A DNA stretch of 64,000 bases from Trichoplax adhaerens (taxonomy: Eukaryota > Placozoa > Uniplacotomia > Trichoplacea > Trichoplacidae): contig NW_002060944.1 of the NCBI RefSeq assembly GCF_000150275.1, positions 3,724,123 to 3,788,122 of the forward strand, read 5' to 3'. The translations under genes and the position numbers were made by a program. Numbering within the stretch: position 1 is the stretch's first letter; each line of letters begins with the position of its first letter. This document shows, in pieces, positions 1-12,000 of this stretch. Below the pieces are notes generated by a model, which ran no database searches, was not told the DNA's origin, and was given only the letters and a program-made list of their open reading frames with translations.

Positions 1-722
1 GAACATACGTGTCTAACGATACGGTATATAATAAAAGTGATAATGATAATATCATTACATATACAGTATTGCAATTATATTAGCACTGTTTTTCATTTTT
101 ATATAGAGATACCTACTAGTTCATAATTAGTTGGCATTTTATTACAACTTATTTATTGTATATACGAATATATATGCGTCAATTAGTTCGTCTTTAGATG
201 CTCTCAAGCTTTGATAGTATGGAATAATATACTTTAAATTGAGAATAAAAAGGAAAAGTGCTTTTCTTCGTGATTGAAGTTAAAATTATGAATAGGGAAA
301 TTTACATCGCTGTAATAGGACACTACAATTTTATACTACAAAATTACGCCCTATATTTATAAAATAAGTAGCTAAGGGATAAAAGCCAAATTACCTAGAC
401 TCTGTATTAAATGCAAATCGAATTTAAAATTTCTATCGATTTTAAGGAAAATCAAGAAATACGTATTATGTAATACTATCATAATCGTTAATAATTTCTT
501 ACTCAACAACTTAATTTCCTTCATATTTTAATAATTCAAGATCTTATTACATTTGCAATGTGGGTGATGATAATTTTAAAATCAGAACACTTGTAATGTT
601 AATAAAATTTTTCTCTCCTTCATGTATCTTTTTTGTCGAAATTCAGTTCGACATAAAATGTTATGTAAGACTAAGATTGACTTCAAATTCATATTATTAT
701 TAATAGCTAATGATCGGAATTT
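1..722. other. Non-coding flank downstream of the LMO4-like gene
   Basis: AT-rich sequence without a recognisable coding exon on either strand. Its right part must hold the 3' untranslated region of the minus-strand LIM-only gene, whose stop codon is at 723-725. I could not fix a polyadenylation site with confidence. Confidence 0.5.
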
Positions 723-3563
723 TTAGCTCCGGCATAAAGAATTATTCATCGTCTTCTTTGTGGCCAACGATGTATTACTGTGATGTTCACATACTATATG
801 GCCGTTAACTAGTCGGAAACGATCACCCGATGTTAATCGACTTGTACATACTACACAGGTAAAGCAATTGGGATGGTAAGCTCTCTGATTTAACTTGAGA
901 ACCATCTCGTCGGGTGATATTGCCTGAAGACAACCTGCACAGCTGCCACCACTACCAAAGCGCCTGTAGAATAGTAATAGTGGCATTTAATATTATGACA
1001 TGTTTTATGATCTATAAAGAAACTTTGAAGATGAAAGAATACAATCATCATTTCATACTGTAGTCAAATAAGAATACTACCATGCTATTATAAATATTAA
1101 TTATCATAACAACAATAACGAGTAATAAAAATCAATATATGTAATCATCATGATCAATATAATTATCATAATAAGAATGACGAAGTAATAAAGTATAATC
1201 AATTTATTGCTAAGATCAGTTTATGATTATACTGTAGAAGTGTAAACCAATGAATCAGAATATTATGTAATCTTGTGATATGAGCTATACTAATTATAAA
1301 AGCAATCATTTTTAATGATATCAAAAAAGATAATAGGTGTAATTAAAATTAATTGGAAACAGATCATAATGTTATTAAATCATAAAAAACTTGTCAACTG
1401 ATGAGTAGCCTCTGCCAACCTAATACTCTTTTCTTTTCTTAGGCAACTCATAGTAAGTCATTGTACAATTTTAAATATCGATTTTTCCTCTTTCTCTCTC
1501 TCTCCTTTTGGATTGAAAAGTTAAAACGAATTTAACCTTGGGATAATATTTCATGGTTGAATAGAATAGAAAATGATTGAATTATTCTAATTGATATGTT
1601 CTATTAATGACAAGGGGGAAAAAAGAGAATCACACCGTATTCTTCTTGCTTATTGCTTTTCTTCACCTTTAATTCATAATATTGTTTGAAGATATTATTC
1701 GTTAAAAAAAGATTGCGATTGATGAGAAAAATTGAGCTAACCTTAAATGCTCAACTACAGTTATCTTGTACACCTGGTGTCTAACAGGGTTGAATATGAT
1801 GACAATGAGAATCATTTCATTTCATTTTGTTGAACGATTTCAAGTTGAATAAGTGAAGATAATTAGAAAATAGTAGGATATTTAATCCCTATAAAAATAT
1901 CGGTGTCTATGGAGGATGTAGTTATGTATAGCAAGTTTACATATATTGAAGTAAACGACTTTCACCCAACTGAAAACAATTACTTGATTTATTCAAACCA
2001 CGCAATTCAATTAGCAATTCTAACATGCTTTACTATGATAAATTAGTTTCCCTACCATGAGAATTAAAAAATTAATAGACAATAGTGTTATGGCCTTCAC
2101 AACTATTATTGAATAACATTGAACAATCGTTTGGTTACCGATGACGAAAACAATCATGCCTCATTTCCCCTTAAGTATTCCCCTACAGCATGTAATGGTT
2201 TAATTAAATCGGAATTTAAATCAATGGATTGCAAAGAAAAGAATAAACAAGTTTAAGAAGAAATTGACTGAAAGGAAATCAATTAACGTGGCTGTATATA
2301 ATGAAAAGAAAAGTGTCAATAAAAGAGATCAAAATAAATGGAATTTATTAGTGATGACATGATAGTCAGCAGTCATGGCGAAAAAATGATAACTGGTCTT
2401 AAACGACATCAAAATAGTATTATTGATATTAATGATCGGTGTTAAAATAAGAGATAGATTGATTAAATATATATACATCACCAAAATTAATGCGAACTGT
2501 AATGCTAGCATAAATAGAAATTTCAAGATTCTACTGCTGAACTACTGCCTTAATGTTGAATCTGTATGATATCTTCGTTGAAGGCAGCTGTCTTGAAGAA
2601 GATTTTTAATTTTTTACGATCAAATAAGTTTGTCTTACGCAAAATCAGGTCCATTGCGATAAAAATATGTCGATTGAGCACGTCTTAGTAGCGAAAAAGA
2701 ACTTATTAGATCATCTAAGATCTGATGGTAATTTACTGTAACATAGTCTAATCATATAAGTACATAAACCTTAATATAACTAAAAAAAGTGCTATCGATG
2801 TCATGATAAATTCTATCTGATATTGCTAAACTGAATCCTTTCAACCATTTCGTGTCAAAATGATACCTTGTAATATATATTCAAGAAGAAAATAGAAGCC
2901 AATCATTTACTTAGATGACGCTGTAGTCAATCAGAGCGACTAAGTTGGCTATAACCTCTTTTTTTCAACAATTGCTAATAAAATGGATCAAGGTCAAAAA
3001 AATTATAACTGACGGAGAACTGCTTTAAAAATTGGGTTAATATTCTAGTAATAGCTAATTTGTAAAAGTAAATGGCTTACTATCCATGATATTAAAACAT
3101 AACATCAAATAGAAGGTAGGTTTAATTTGATAACGAAAAAAGAAAAAAAGTACCGGTAAGCACTTACAAAAAATATTACGCAATTAAACTAATTCATAAA
3201 AAGAGATTAATTTAAAAAATATTATTCGATCATGCCCTGGTTTAACAAATAGTAACTATAGAAACTACGGATTTATTTTAGTGTCTGAGTTTGTGATCTG
3301 AGTTGGGTAAATTAAATCTCATCATCAAAGAAATAGATACATAAGTTTAAAAGAATAACAATTAATATGGAAGTAATAACACACCTGATATAATCTCGTT
3401 GACATAAAATCAAGCCAGATTTGTAATAGCATTTTGTTGCTACGTCATCTAATCTTATGCCACAGCAAGAACATTTTAAACAGTTAACATGCCAATGCCT
3501 ATCCATCGACAAGAGAAGATGTTTATCGCGAATTTCAGTTCCACAACCAGCACATGTATACAT
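723..3563 (-). CDS. LMO4: LMO4-like LIM-only transcription cofactor
   Basis: Two coding exons, 3563-3385 and 963-723, give 139 residues (140 codons with stop). The junction is phase 2 and rebuilds DYIR/RFGSGG, exactly where LIM1 passes into LIM2 in LMO4. LIM1 shows CAGC, HWHVNC, CSCC and CQRD zinc ligands and the LMO4-like string CYYKSGLILC. LIM2 shows CAGC, HPNC, CVVC and CEHH plus GDRF. There is no homeodomain, so this is LIM-only rather than LIM-homeobox. LMO proteins are nuclear adaptors that bridge LDB1 and DNA-binding factors; that role is known for the family, not shown here. The start ATG at 3563-3561 lies three residues before the first zinc cysteine. An in-frame TAA sits about 24 bases upstream and no splice acceptor lies between, which supports this start. 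Intron 964-3384 is 2.4 kb and shows no other exon. Confidence 0.9.
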
Positions 3564-3652
3564 AGTGATGTTCGTCAATAGTAATTAAAATGATTAATTT
3601 AAAAGAGCCACCAAGAAAGAGATAAATCGGATAAAATAGTTTTTTTTATGGA

Positions 3653-3676
3653 TATACTCATATATATATGAGTATA
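3653..3676. repeat. 24-base perfect palindrome upstream of the LMO4-like start
   Basis: A self-complementary AT-rich stretch centred near 3664/3665 reads the same on both strands (TATACTCATATA and its mirror complement). It lies about 90 bases upstream of the start codon on the minus strand, so in the promoter or 5' untranslated region. It is followed by more TA repeats and may be only microsatellite drift. Confidence 0.5.
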
Positions 3677-6479
3677 TATATATATAGATAGATTGAAGTT
3701 GAAAGTAGAGGAGGAAGTAATCAATGTCGAATAGTGATTAAGAAGAAAAAAACTGCCTTAGGTTGATTAATGACAGCGGTCAGTCTAGGCAAGAAATGGA
3801 TCGACCTAAAATAATAGAGTTGGAACATAAGAAAAATTAATAGAGGAAGGATAAAATTTCGTTACGATAATAGTACAAGTTGGAAAGCTCCAATTCTATA
3901 TCCAATTTGCAATTGTTTATCCATTGCAATTAATGGAAAACCCGTAAAACAGAAAACACTTAAAATCAATTTCTTCCAAATCTAATTCCATCATTTAAAG
4001 TATATCCATTACTCGATATGAGTAATTTATCGTTACCATCGATGACTGGTGATGGAAGAAAGAAAGAATGATGCTTATTCTACATCATGGGCAATCCGAA
4101 AACTTTAATCTTCAATTATAGCTTACCGAATGAATAGGCAATCGATTTTTTTACCATGGAAAGAATAAGATTCTGAGAGAATAATCGATGTAATAGTCAA
4201 TTTGCCATTAAATGGAAGAAAGCAAGCATTGGCATGACAAGTCAAAGGTGATAGAGAGTTGGATGAGTATCAGTCAAGCTAATTATTGGATAAAATTCTG
4301 ATGGTAATAACATGGATTGCATTCCACAAGGGGACTGACTGTATTGAATTATGTGTGTTAATAATTTAGCTCTTGTTTTTCATTATCAATATTAGAAGGT
4401 TTGCGTTTACTACGGGCTTATATATAGAATAGCTTAATGAGATTTTCTTTTGAAATCAAATCATCAGCTCGTGCTAAAACCTATCCAATCATGATAATGG
4501 CGGCAATCATGTGATTTTACAAGACACAACTTAATACATTTCCCACCATATTGATTGGTTCAAATTATTTTATAACATGAATAATCTAATTTATAGTATA
4601 AATTAATTATATTATAATGACCATGCTGTCAGAAGTTTACAATTAATTAATTAATTAATTGATTGAAATTCTTGCTATGACATGGAGTTATGGGCAGGTG
4701 GAGGAGAGATGGGTTTATGTTTCATGGCTTGGATAATACATGGTATAAGTGATAGAAGACGGATTGGGGATAGTGAGACCTATCCTGCTGGAATAGCAAG
4801 ATTCAAAATTATTCTAGGACAATTCATTATAAATTGATAATTAATATCATTCATCTTTTTTCTATTCTAAAGATAGTTTACTCTGATCGTAAATGGTAAG
4901 AGGATAAGTAATGGTTGAAAATGAATTCAATTTAATTTAGCAAACAATAACGCCTTGTGCATAGAAATGAGTGTGCAAGCTGCTGTATATAAAATTGATA
5001 TTAGAAAAAAAGAATGAGACACTACGAAGCCTAATATTTTCATTGATTAGGTCGACAAACTGAAATGGATCATTATTAACGAAGAGCTTATAGTAGAACA
5101 GATAGGGCAGCTTTTCAATAAGACAGTTGTTATTTATACACTTAAATCTATTATGAAGTACAGCAATTTCTAGTTTTCCAGGAATAGGGACTATCCTCAC
5201 GGATAATTGGATTGTTCACCATGCCTTTTCATTAAAATTAACTGTTCATCGCCATTTGCAATTCATTTTAAGATTTTAATTGGTCATAAATTATAATTTA
5301 TGATTTCTTATTGAGTTATGCATTAGTCAATAGTGACTCATTACTGTTTACTAGTTATTAGTCAATAGTTTTTCATCGTTATCCTTTAACCGTTATCCAT
5401 CTTATTTGTTAAGGTAACTTCATTCAAGTAATTCTCATGACTTGCACTCGCTAAATTGTTCGAATTGGATCTACAATTCTTCATTGTCACTATGTGAATT
5501 ACTATTTTTTTTATGAAGGTAAGGTTTAATCCTGGAATTCGAAGCTGAAAGTCGGCCGGCTAGGTGCATTATTATTGTCCTCCTTCACGCTAATTTTCTT
5601 ACTTTTGATCCTCTTTTTTGATATTTTGGATAATTAATCATCCACGAGTTTATTGCATATGAGATTTTATACTTTATAAATAGCAGCAGCGATCATATCA
5701 TCATTAGTAATGCAAAGTAGGATTATTAAAGTGATCATAATTGCTAGTCCTAACTGATAGGAATTGACCAGAATTCCATGGATCAGTTTTCGTTGATGGA
5801 GTCAGAATTGACTCAATTCTGACTAAGCGTTTGCTAACAAATAATGAAAGCAATAAATTAATCAGCATTGGCTAGATATTACAAGTTAGTATTTGCTACT
5901 TTCCTGTCTTGATTCCATCATTTAACAATGTCGAACTTAAAGGATGGCTATTAAATGCTCTACTTGAGATTATCCTTGAACGATTGCATGGTTGAACTTT
6001 GAACCCCGCTGCGATTATTTTCTGCACTAACTGGAGGGGGATAGCTTCCATTTAACTTGTTTAACAAGATTCTGCTTTCCACTTATAGTCTATGAGTAAG
6101 TTAATATAGATGGACTAGTTTAAACTGTTGCATCCTTTTCCAGGAACTATTAATTAACTGTACTTATATTTTTTAAACTTGCCCTCCCGAAAAGCCAGTT
6201 TCCAACTTATTAGTGCATTAAGCAACATGATGGAATGCTCAATCATGATTTCGTTTACAGCTAGTAAGTACCACAAACTGATAGAACACGGTGAACTATT
6301 CTCTAAGTCAGTAAACAAGTAGGCCAAATAGCATGAGCTGGGTGGTCGATTAATTCTCTATCTATAATTTAATTAATGATATAATCGCTCTTTGATCATG
6401 CTCAAATCTATACTAGGCCTAAGTGGGTTATTTCATCAAAGTCAAATACTGCAGGACTCATTGATGATGACAATTAAAC
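3677..6479. other. Gene-free spacer, 5' side of the LMO4-like gene
   Basis: I see no exon here with family resemblance or convincing splice borders. A minus-strand open frame of 87 codons at 4937-5200 has no recognisable motif. A short (AATT)n run lies near 4640. As the 5' flank of a transcription-cofactor gene it is a natural place for enhancers, but no specific site could be identified. Confidence 0.4.
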
Positions 6480-6900
6480 TGTTTGTGTTATCAGATTAAA
6501 TAGATTTAATAAGTTAAACAATCCCCCATTCTTTATTCAACCTACATGAAAACTTCCCTTCTCGCTAGTCTACGATAGCAATTCTAAATCAGAGATTAAA
6601 TGTAGCGCTATTAGCCTAGTTTGTATTATTAGATTAAATAGATTTAAGCTAAATCATCCTCCATTCATATCTATTCTAGATACCAATATCCATTCTCTAT
6701 AGTTTAGGATAGCAATCTCAAGTTAGCGATGAAACGTAGCGATATTAACCTAATTTGTAATATAAGATTAAATAGATTTAAGCTAAACTATCCTCCATAC
6801 TATATCCATTTTTCGTGATAACGTCCTTTCTCAATAGCTTGGTTTTACGATAGCAATTTCAAATCAGTGATGAATTGTAGCGTTATTAGCCCAATTTAGA
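6480..6900. repeat. Tandem repeat array, about 136-base unit, three copies
   Basis: The block AGATTAAATAGATTTAA recurs at 6493, 6631 and 6765, spaced 138 and 134 bases. It is followed each time by diverged versions of TACGATAGCAATTTCAAAT, then a TGTAGCG/TATTAG block. A fourth copy is partial near 6850-6900. Copies differ by substitutions and small indels, so the array is old. No open frame spans it. Confidence 0.75.
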
Positions 6901-7049
6901 AGACTCTAGCATATTGTCAGAGCAATCCAAACTATAGAGTTTATTTCAGGGATTCTTTATACAGTGAAATATAAAGTGACATTAACCGTCCCTTGCCATA
7001 TTCTTGCGCCCAAAATTGTTTTCTTCTTATTGCTAGTTTACTAGACATC

Positions 7050-7650
7050 TTAGAGAGCTTTCTTAATTCCCTACAGCACTAGGTCTGTGTTTACCTTTGG
7101 CAGCTCATAAATCCTTCCACCTCCCCACACTTCTACTTGCACACTAAATAGTTTTCTTCTTATTGCCATACAGCTAAAAATGCTTTCCTGATCGAGCATA
7201 GCACTAGGCCAGTGTTTATCTGAATTGCTCTCCACTCCCTTGCGTTAATTTTAGCACTCATAGGCCGTTACTCCACTTCAGAGAATTTCAAGGATTTTCT
7301 CTTAAAAGTTCCTGCTCCAAGTCTACTTATACACACTAAATACTTTACTTCTATTACTATACAGCTAAGAAAGCTTTCTTGATTAATCACAGCACTAGCA
7401 TAGTACTACTAGGTTTATGTTTATCTGAGTTACTTTCCATTCCTCTGCGTTACCTTTAGCGCCCATTAATCGTTGCTACACCTCTACTTGCATATTGAAT
7501 ACTTTTCTTTCTTTTAGTAATAGGCATATAGACCCATAAATATATACAGGCTATTAAGAAAGCTTTCTTGACCAAGTACTAGGTCTGTGTTTTATCGATG
7601 TTACTCTCCTCGCCTCCAGCACCCTCAACCTTCTTTCATGGATATTTATA
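7050..7650. repeat. Tandem repeat array, about 190-base unit
   Basis: The landmark GCTTTCTTGA... followed by CAGCACTAGGTCTGTGTTTA-like sequence occurs near 7057, 7178, 7370 and 7560. Spacing is about 121 then 192 and 190 bases, so the first unit is shortened. Other shared blocks are TCTACTTGCACACTAAATA and a pyrimidine-rich TTTTCTTCTTATT. Copies are clearly diverged. No coding signal. Confidence 0.7.
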
Positions 7651-8599
7651 CACTAATGGTTTTCTTTCTGCTACTATACTCTGTAATATGAAACTACTAG
7701 CAAAAAATCTGTTTGCACTTTTCTAGTAGTCTCTGCTCTTCTATATTACATTTATCATCAATAGCACTTTACCATCATCTCTGAACTGAAATATCTCTCT
7801 CCAACATACTGTAGCAGTATTTCAGTATCTTTTCTAACCATTTTGAGCATTGTACTCTGAACTTTGAATAGAAAATGATCTCAAAACTGGAATTTTCCTC
7901 GTTGGTATTCAGTATAGCATTATCAGATAATATATAACGAGGTAGTGTGCTATGCAGAGTAGCGCACCATTCAGTCCTATTACTCAATTCCTACTCCATA
8001 GGTATAACGGAACACTTCATTGTGCTTCTAATCGGGAATAAAACGAAAGCAAACAAAAATGGAGCTATTAGTATTCGGATCTAGCGCTCGATATTTGATT
8101 CATCTGGCTTACAAAAGATGATGTTCTTCATTGTAGTTCTTCAAGCTACAAGCAACATAGCTATCATATTAATGAGCTAGTGATGCCAGCGGCCTTTATA
8201 GGAATCCCAAGTCAATTATACTACTGTGTTATCGTACCGATTCATTGATTTACATTTAATGAAGTAAAAGTATGATATAGAAATTGAATTCAATCGGATT
8301 GGAAAGCGAAAAGGAAAAGTTAGACCATTCAAGAAGAAAACAGGATGGTTAAGACAATCAATGATATTGAATAAAAGTTGATTAATGAATGATACAATCA
8401 ATGGATCATCTGGATCAATATTACTGGCATTAGGGTCTTTTATTAGCGGCGTTTATGCTTATTCGAAAGTCTGTAGCAGGAATCAATCTTCTCTATTCCA
8501 CATTTGAAACATTATGGCATTGAGCTTTCAGCAATGCCTATTCATCAATATTTAGGCTTAGTAGGGCAGTACTCTATTTGTTATTATGTCTGCAGCCTA
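7651..8599. other. Gene-free spacer between tandem arrays
   Basis: Only short unrecognisable open frames are present (for example minus-strand frames at 7775-7987 and 8216-8401). No family motif, RNA gene or clear regulatory site was seen. Confidence 0.4.
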
Positions 8600-9095
8600 C
8601 TGTAATTAGTTATGAAGTAGAGTAGAAGATCTCTTTCGTCATCAACTAACTACTCTTATTATGCTATGGTTAAAATATGAAGTAGAGTGGAAGATTACCG
8701 TTGCCATCAAATTAATCTCACTCAATGTAATCTAAATTACCAATCTACGTATGTGTAGATTCAAGGATATTAGTAAACATCGATATTATGCCAACATTAA
8801 AATATAAAATAGAGTGAAAGATCGCTGTCGCCCTAAACTTAATCTTCCTATCCACAATCGAAAATACTGATCTATGAACTTATAGGTTTACGGTGATTAA
8901 TCTCACTCTAGTTCCCTTCCAATGAATATCGATATTATGATAGCGTGGAGTAGATGATCACTATATCGACATAAATTTAAAATCTAGAATGTAAAACACG
9001 AGTCTACGAACGTATAGGTTTACGTGTATTCATCTCATTCTACTTCCGCTATAATTAACATCAATATTATGCCATAGTCTACAGTTCAACCTGAA
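8600..9095. repeat. Tandem repeat array, about 140-base unit
   Basis: The landmark ATGAAGTAGAGTGGAAGAT recurs in diverged form near 8611, 8675, 8803 and 8940. The landmark ATCGATATTATG recurs near 8780, 8928 and 9059. A TCTACGAACGTATAGGTTTA block occurs between them. The first copy is shortened. No open frame spans the array. Confidence 0.7.
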
Positions 9096-12000
9096 TCAAT
9101 TATAAATAACACAACTACAACAATAATACGACAGCTAGAATTAAGTTTAGAGGTATACTATTCTATTATTACGGTATAATAGTCCTCTTGGATATTTATA
9201 AATGGTTTGCAAATTGGACGATAGTGATTCATTAATAATTCAAAAGCAATATCTAAATATGTTGATCGCATCAAAATAGCTCGTACGTAGCTTTGCCATG
9301 GTGATCTTTTTGTAGTCTTTGATTACAATTCAGTTAGGCCCATATTAAATATACATGTATGCTTGTATCGTTACCTTGTTTGTATTTGGCAAATTATTAT
9401 TCTGTTAATTACAACTGCTTATTAATATACATCTCATGACAACTTTCATCGATACTAATTACTGTAAATGATCATTATCCAATCTTGATTCATATAGACT
9501 AAGATGACTATAATCGCTACAGAGTGCAGTCAATTCGTCGAATTGGTATCCATTAAATGGAGCTTACCGGTATTATAAGCAGGGAAAATTGAATAAAATG
9601 TGGATATAAAACAGTCATATCAGCCAAGAATAGTTATTGTACCACAATTAGAGGAAATAATGAAGACCAAGAGTAAAATAAAAAATCTTATTACTCTAAA
9701 CTATAGTACATTATCATTACATGCAATCAAACAAAACAAGAAAAAAGGAAGAAAAAAAGCAAATAATACGTAGAATACAATCAAAACAGGATACATCATA
9801 AATGTGGTCTTAAATTCTTTTAGATAACAATAGTTGAATGTTTGATAATTGAGGCAAGTGAAAAATAGGTTGCTATGTCTAGTTTGTTAAATATATTCAC
9901 CTCTAACTTTGCTAAGACAAGAACAATTAATGAATTGCATGTTACAACTACAACTATAATGGTTAGGCTCCCGATCAAATATCGACATTATGCTTTAAGG
10001 AACATTTCAACTAAAGACTAGCCGCAGAACATCACTGATTGCCGGTAAAAAAAAAGTAAGAAAAGATTATTGATTGGCAAGAGAATACTAATAAAATCAA
10101 CCCTATCGAAGGCAAAAATTAATTTTTGTTGCTAGCAATAAGTTTTGTACAACTTATGATCTGATAATTCTAGGAAAATATCCATTCAGCTTTAGTCTCA
10201 CAACAAAAAGTGTATCTACAAGGGAATTTACCATGCAGAGCTATATATCAAAATTTTAAAGTAAAAAGGTAGAAATACCAAACAACCATATCCGAATAAG
10301 TGTACTAGAGGGACCATTTCGTCAAGAAAAAGGACTCCGATTTGGTCAATATTGATATCATGACTACAACATTTTCAAACAGAATTTTATGACAAGATTA
10401 TTTATTTATTTCTTCAACTTACCTTCAAATGATTGGATGTAGACGTGAAGAAATAACAGATTTTAATTCAAATCCAACTTATGATTGAAATTATTCAGCT
10501 AGTCCGTTATGGCTTGAGCAAAGCATCAAAATTTATTCAATTGCTCAATTAAACTAGTATTTTTATCCAACGATTGTGCTGATGATTTAAAATCGTATTA
10601 GTTCGATACCCTTCGACTACAGAAGCTTAGACGTCGTATATCTACATGTAGATTAAATAGATAATGAATTCTGCATCACTATTGCTATCGATATATCAAG
10701 TTAAGCGAATGAATGGAAAAACCTACATAATAGTTTAATTGCAATGTTGAATTGACGTAAGAGATTGGATTGTCAATCTTTACAAGTAGAATATCATCAA
10801 CTAAAATACGTGGAAGTATAAAAAGTGAGAATCAATAGGTATAATATCATGTTTCAAGCGTTGAATAATTATCGAAATTAATTAAAGTAAAATTTCAATA
10901 GATTCCATCGACATTAACGGTAATTAAACTATTGTTTCAATATCAACAACAATATCTGCCGAATGGATATTAATCATTTCTCAATTCCTAATGTTAATAA
11001 ATATGTGAATTAGATTTTAACCTTGTATTATACTCAAGATGAAAGACTAAAAAAAATAATTTCATTCATTCATTATGTAATTAAAATAAAAAAAATGTTT
11101 TCTATTAATCACTTTAATTAGATAACAACATTTGCATAGAACGTTAAAATAACATCTTGATAGATATTAATTAAAAATATATTAATAATAAATGAAAATA
11201 AAAACTTGAATTTATTAATAAATACATTCGAGATAGATATCAACCTTTGTTAGTTATATATTATTAATAGGGGAAGAAAACGAATATAATAATAAAGAAA
11301 GTCGTCATAATTAAATAAATTGAATTTTATGGTCAGCATTTGCAGTAGATAATTTCAGCTTTCATAAAAGAATTGAATTTGAAAGAAAACTATCAATAAT
11401 TTTTCCCAGTTGAGATATTCAATTATTGATGAAATAAGGATCGTTGTGATGAACAAGATGACTGAATCAATGGAAGAAGATATAATTAAAGAAAACTCTA
11501 TTTCTCGTCTATTCTTTCACAATCACGTATATTATAATTATTATCGTATTCGATACTAGTAAGCTTAAAGATGCTTGAAACTTTTTAAAAAACTTATGGT
11601 TTGCTNTCATAAATTAATTCTTGAAGTCTTTACTAGAACATTTATTAGTATAGTGTATTACCAATGTGATATGAACTATTAGGATATCCAATGTTAGCAC
11701 TATATTTTTGCAGTATTAAATATTGTTATAAAAATGTTAACTTTCTCATCTCTAATTAAATTCCACAGATATTTACTAGATTTCAATTTCTTAATATATC
11801 AAATTAATAAAGTTTACATTATTTGCAGAAATCGCATAGAATAAACAAATGGAGCCGATTTAATTTCGATTTTAAAAGTCAAAATTGGTTTTTATTTATG
11901 TCACTCTAAAGAATCGATAGAAAATCAATAGCCTTTCTCCTTCACTATTTACATGACTTTAGTACAGTATGACATACTAATTAAATTATCCAGACACTAT

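Noticed and set aside
723-3563. LIM-homeobox gene
   Set aside because: Both LIM domains resemble LMO4, the second exon ends in a stop 22 residues after the last zinc ligand, and no homeodomain exon is visible downstream.
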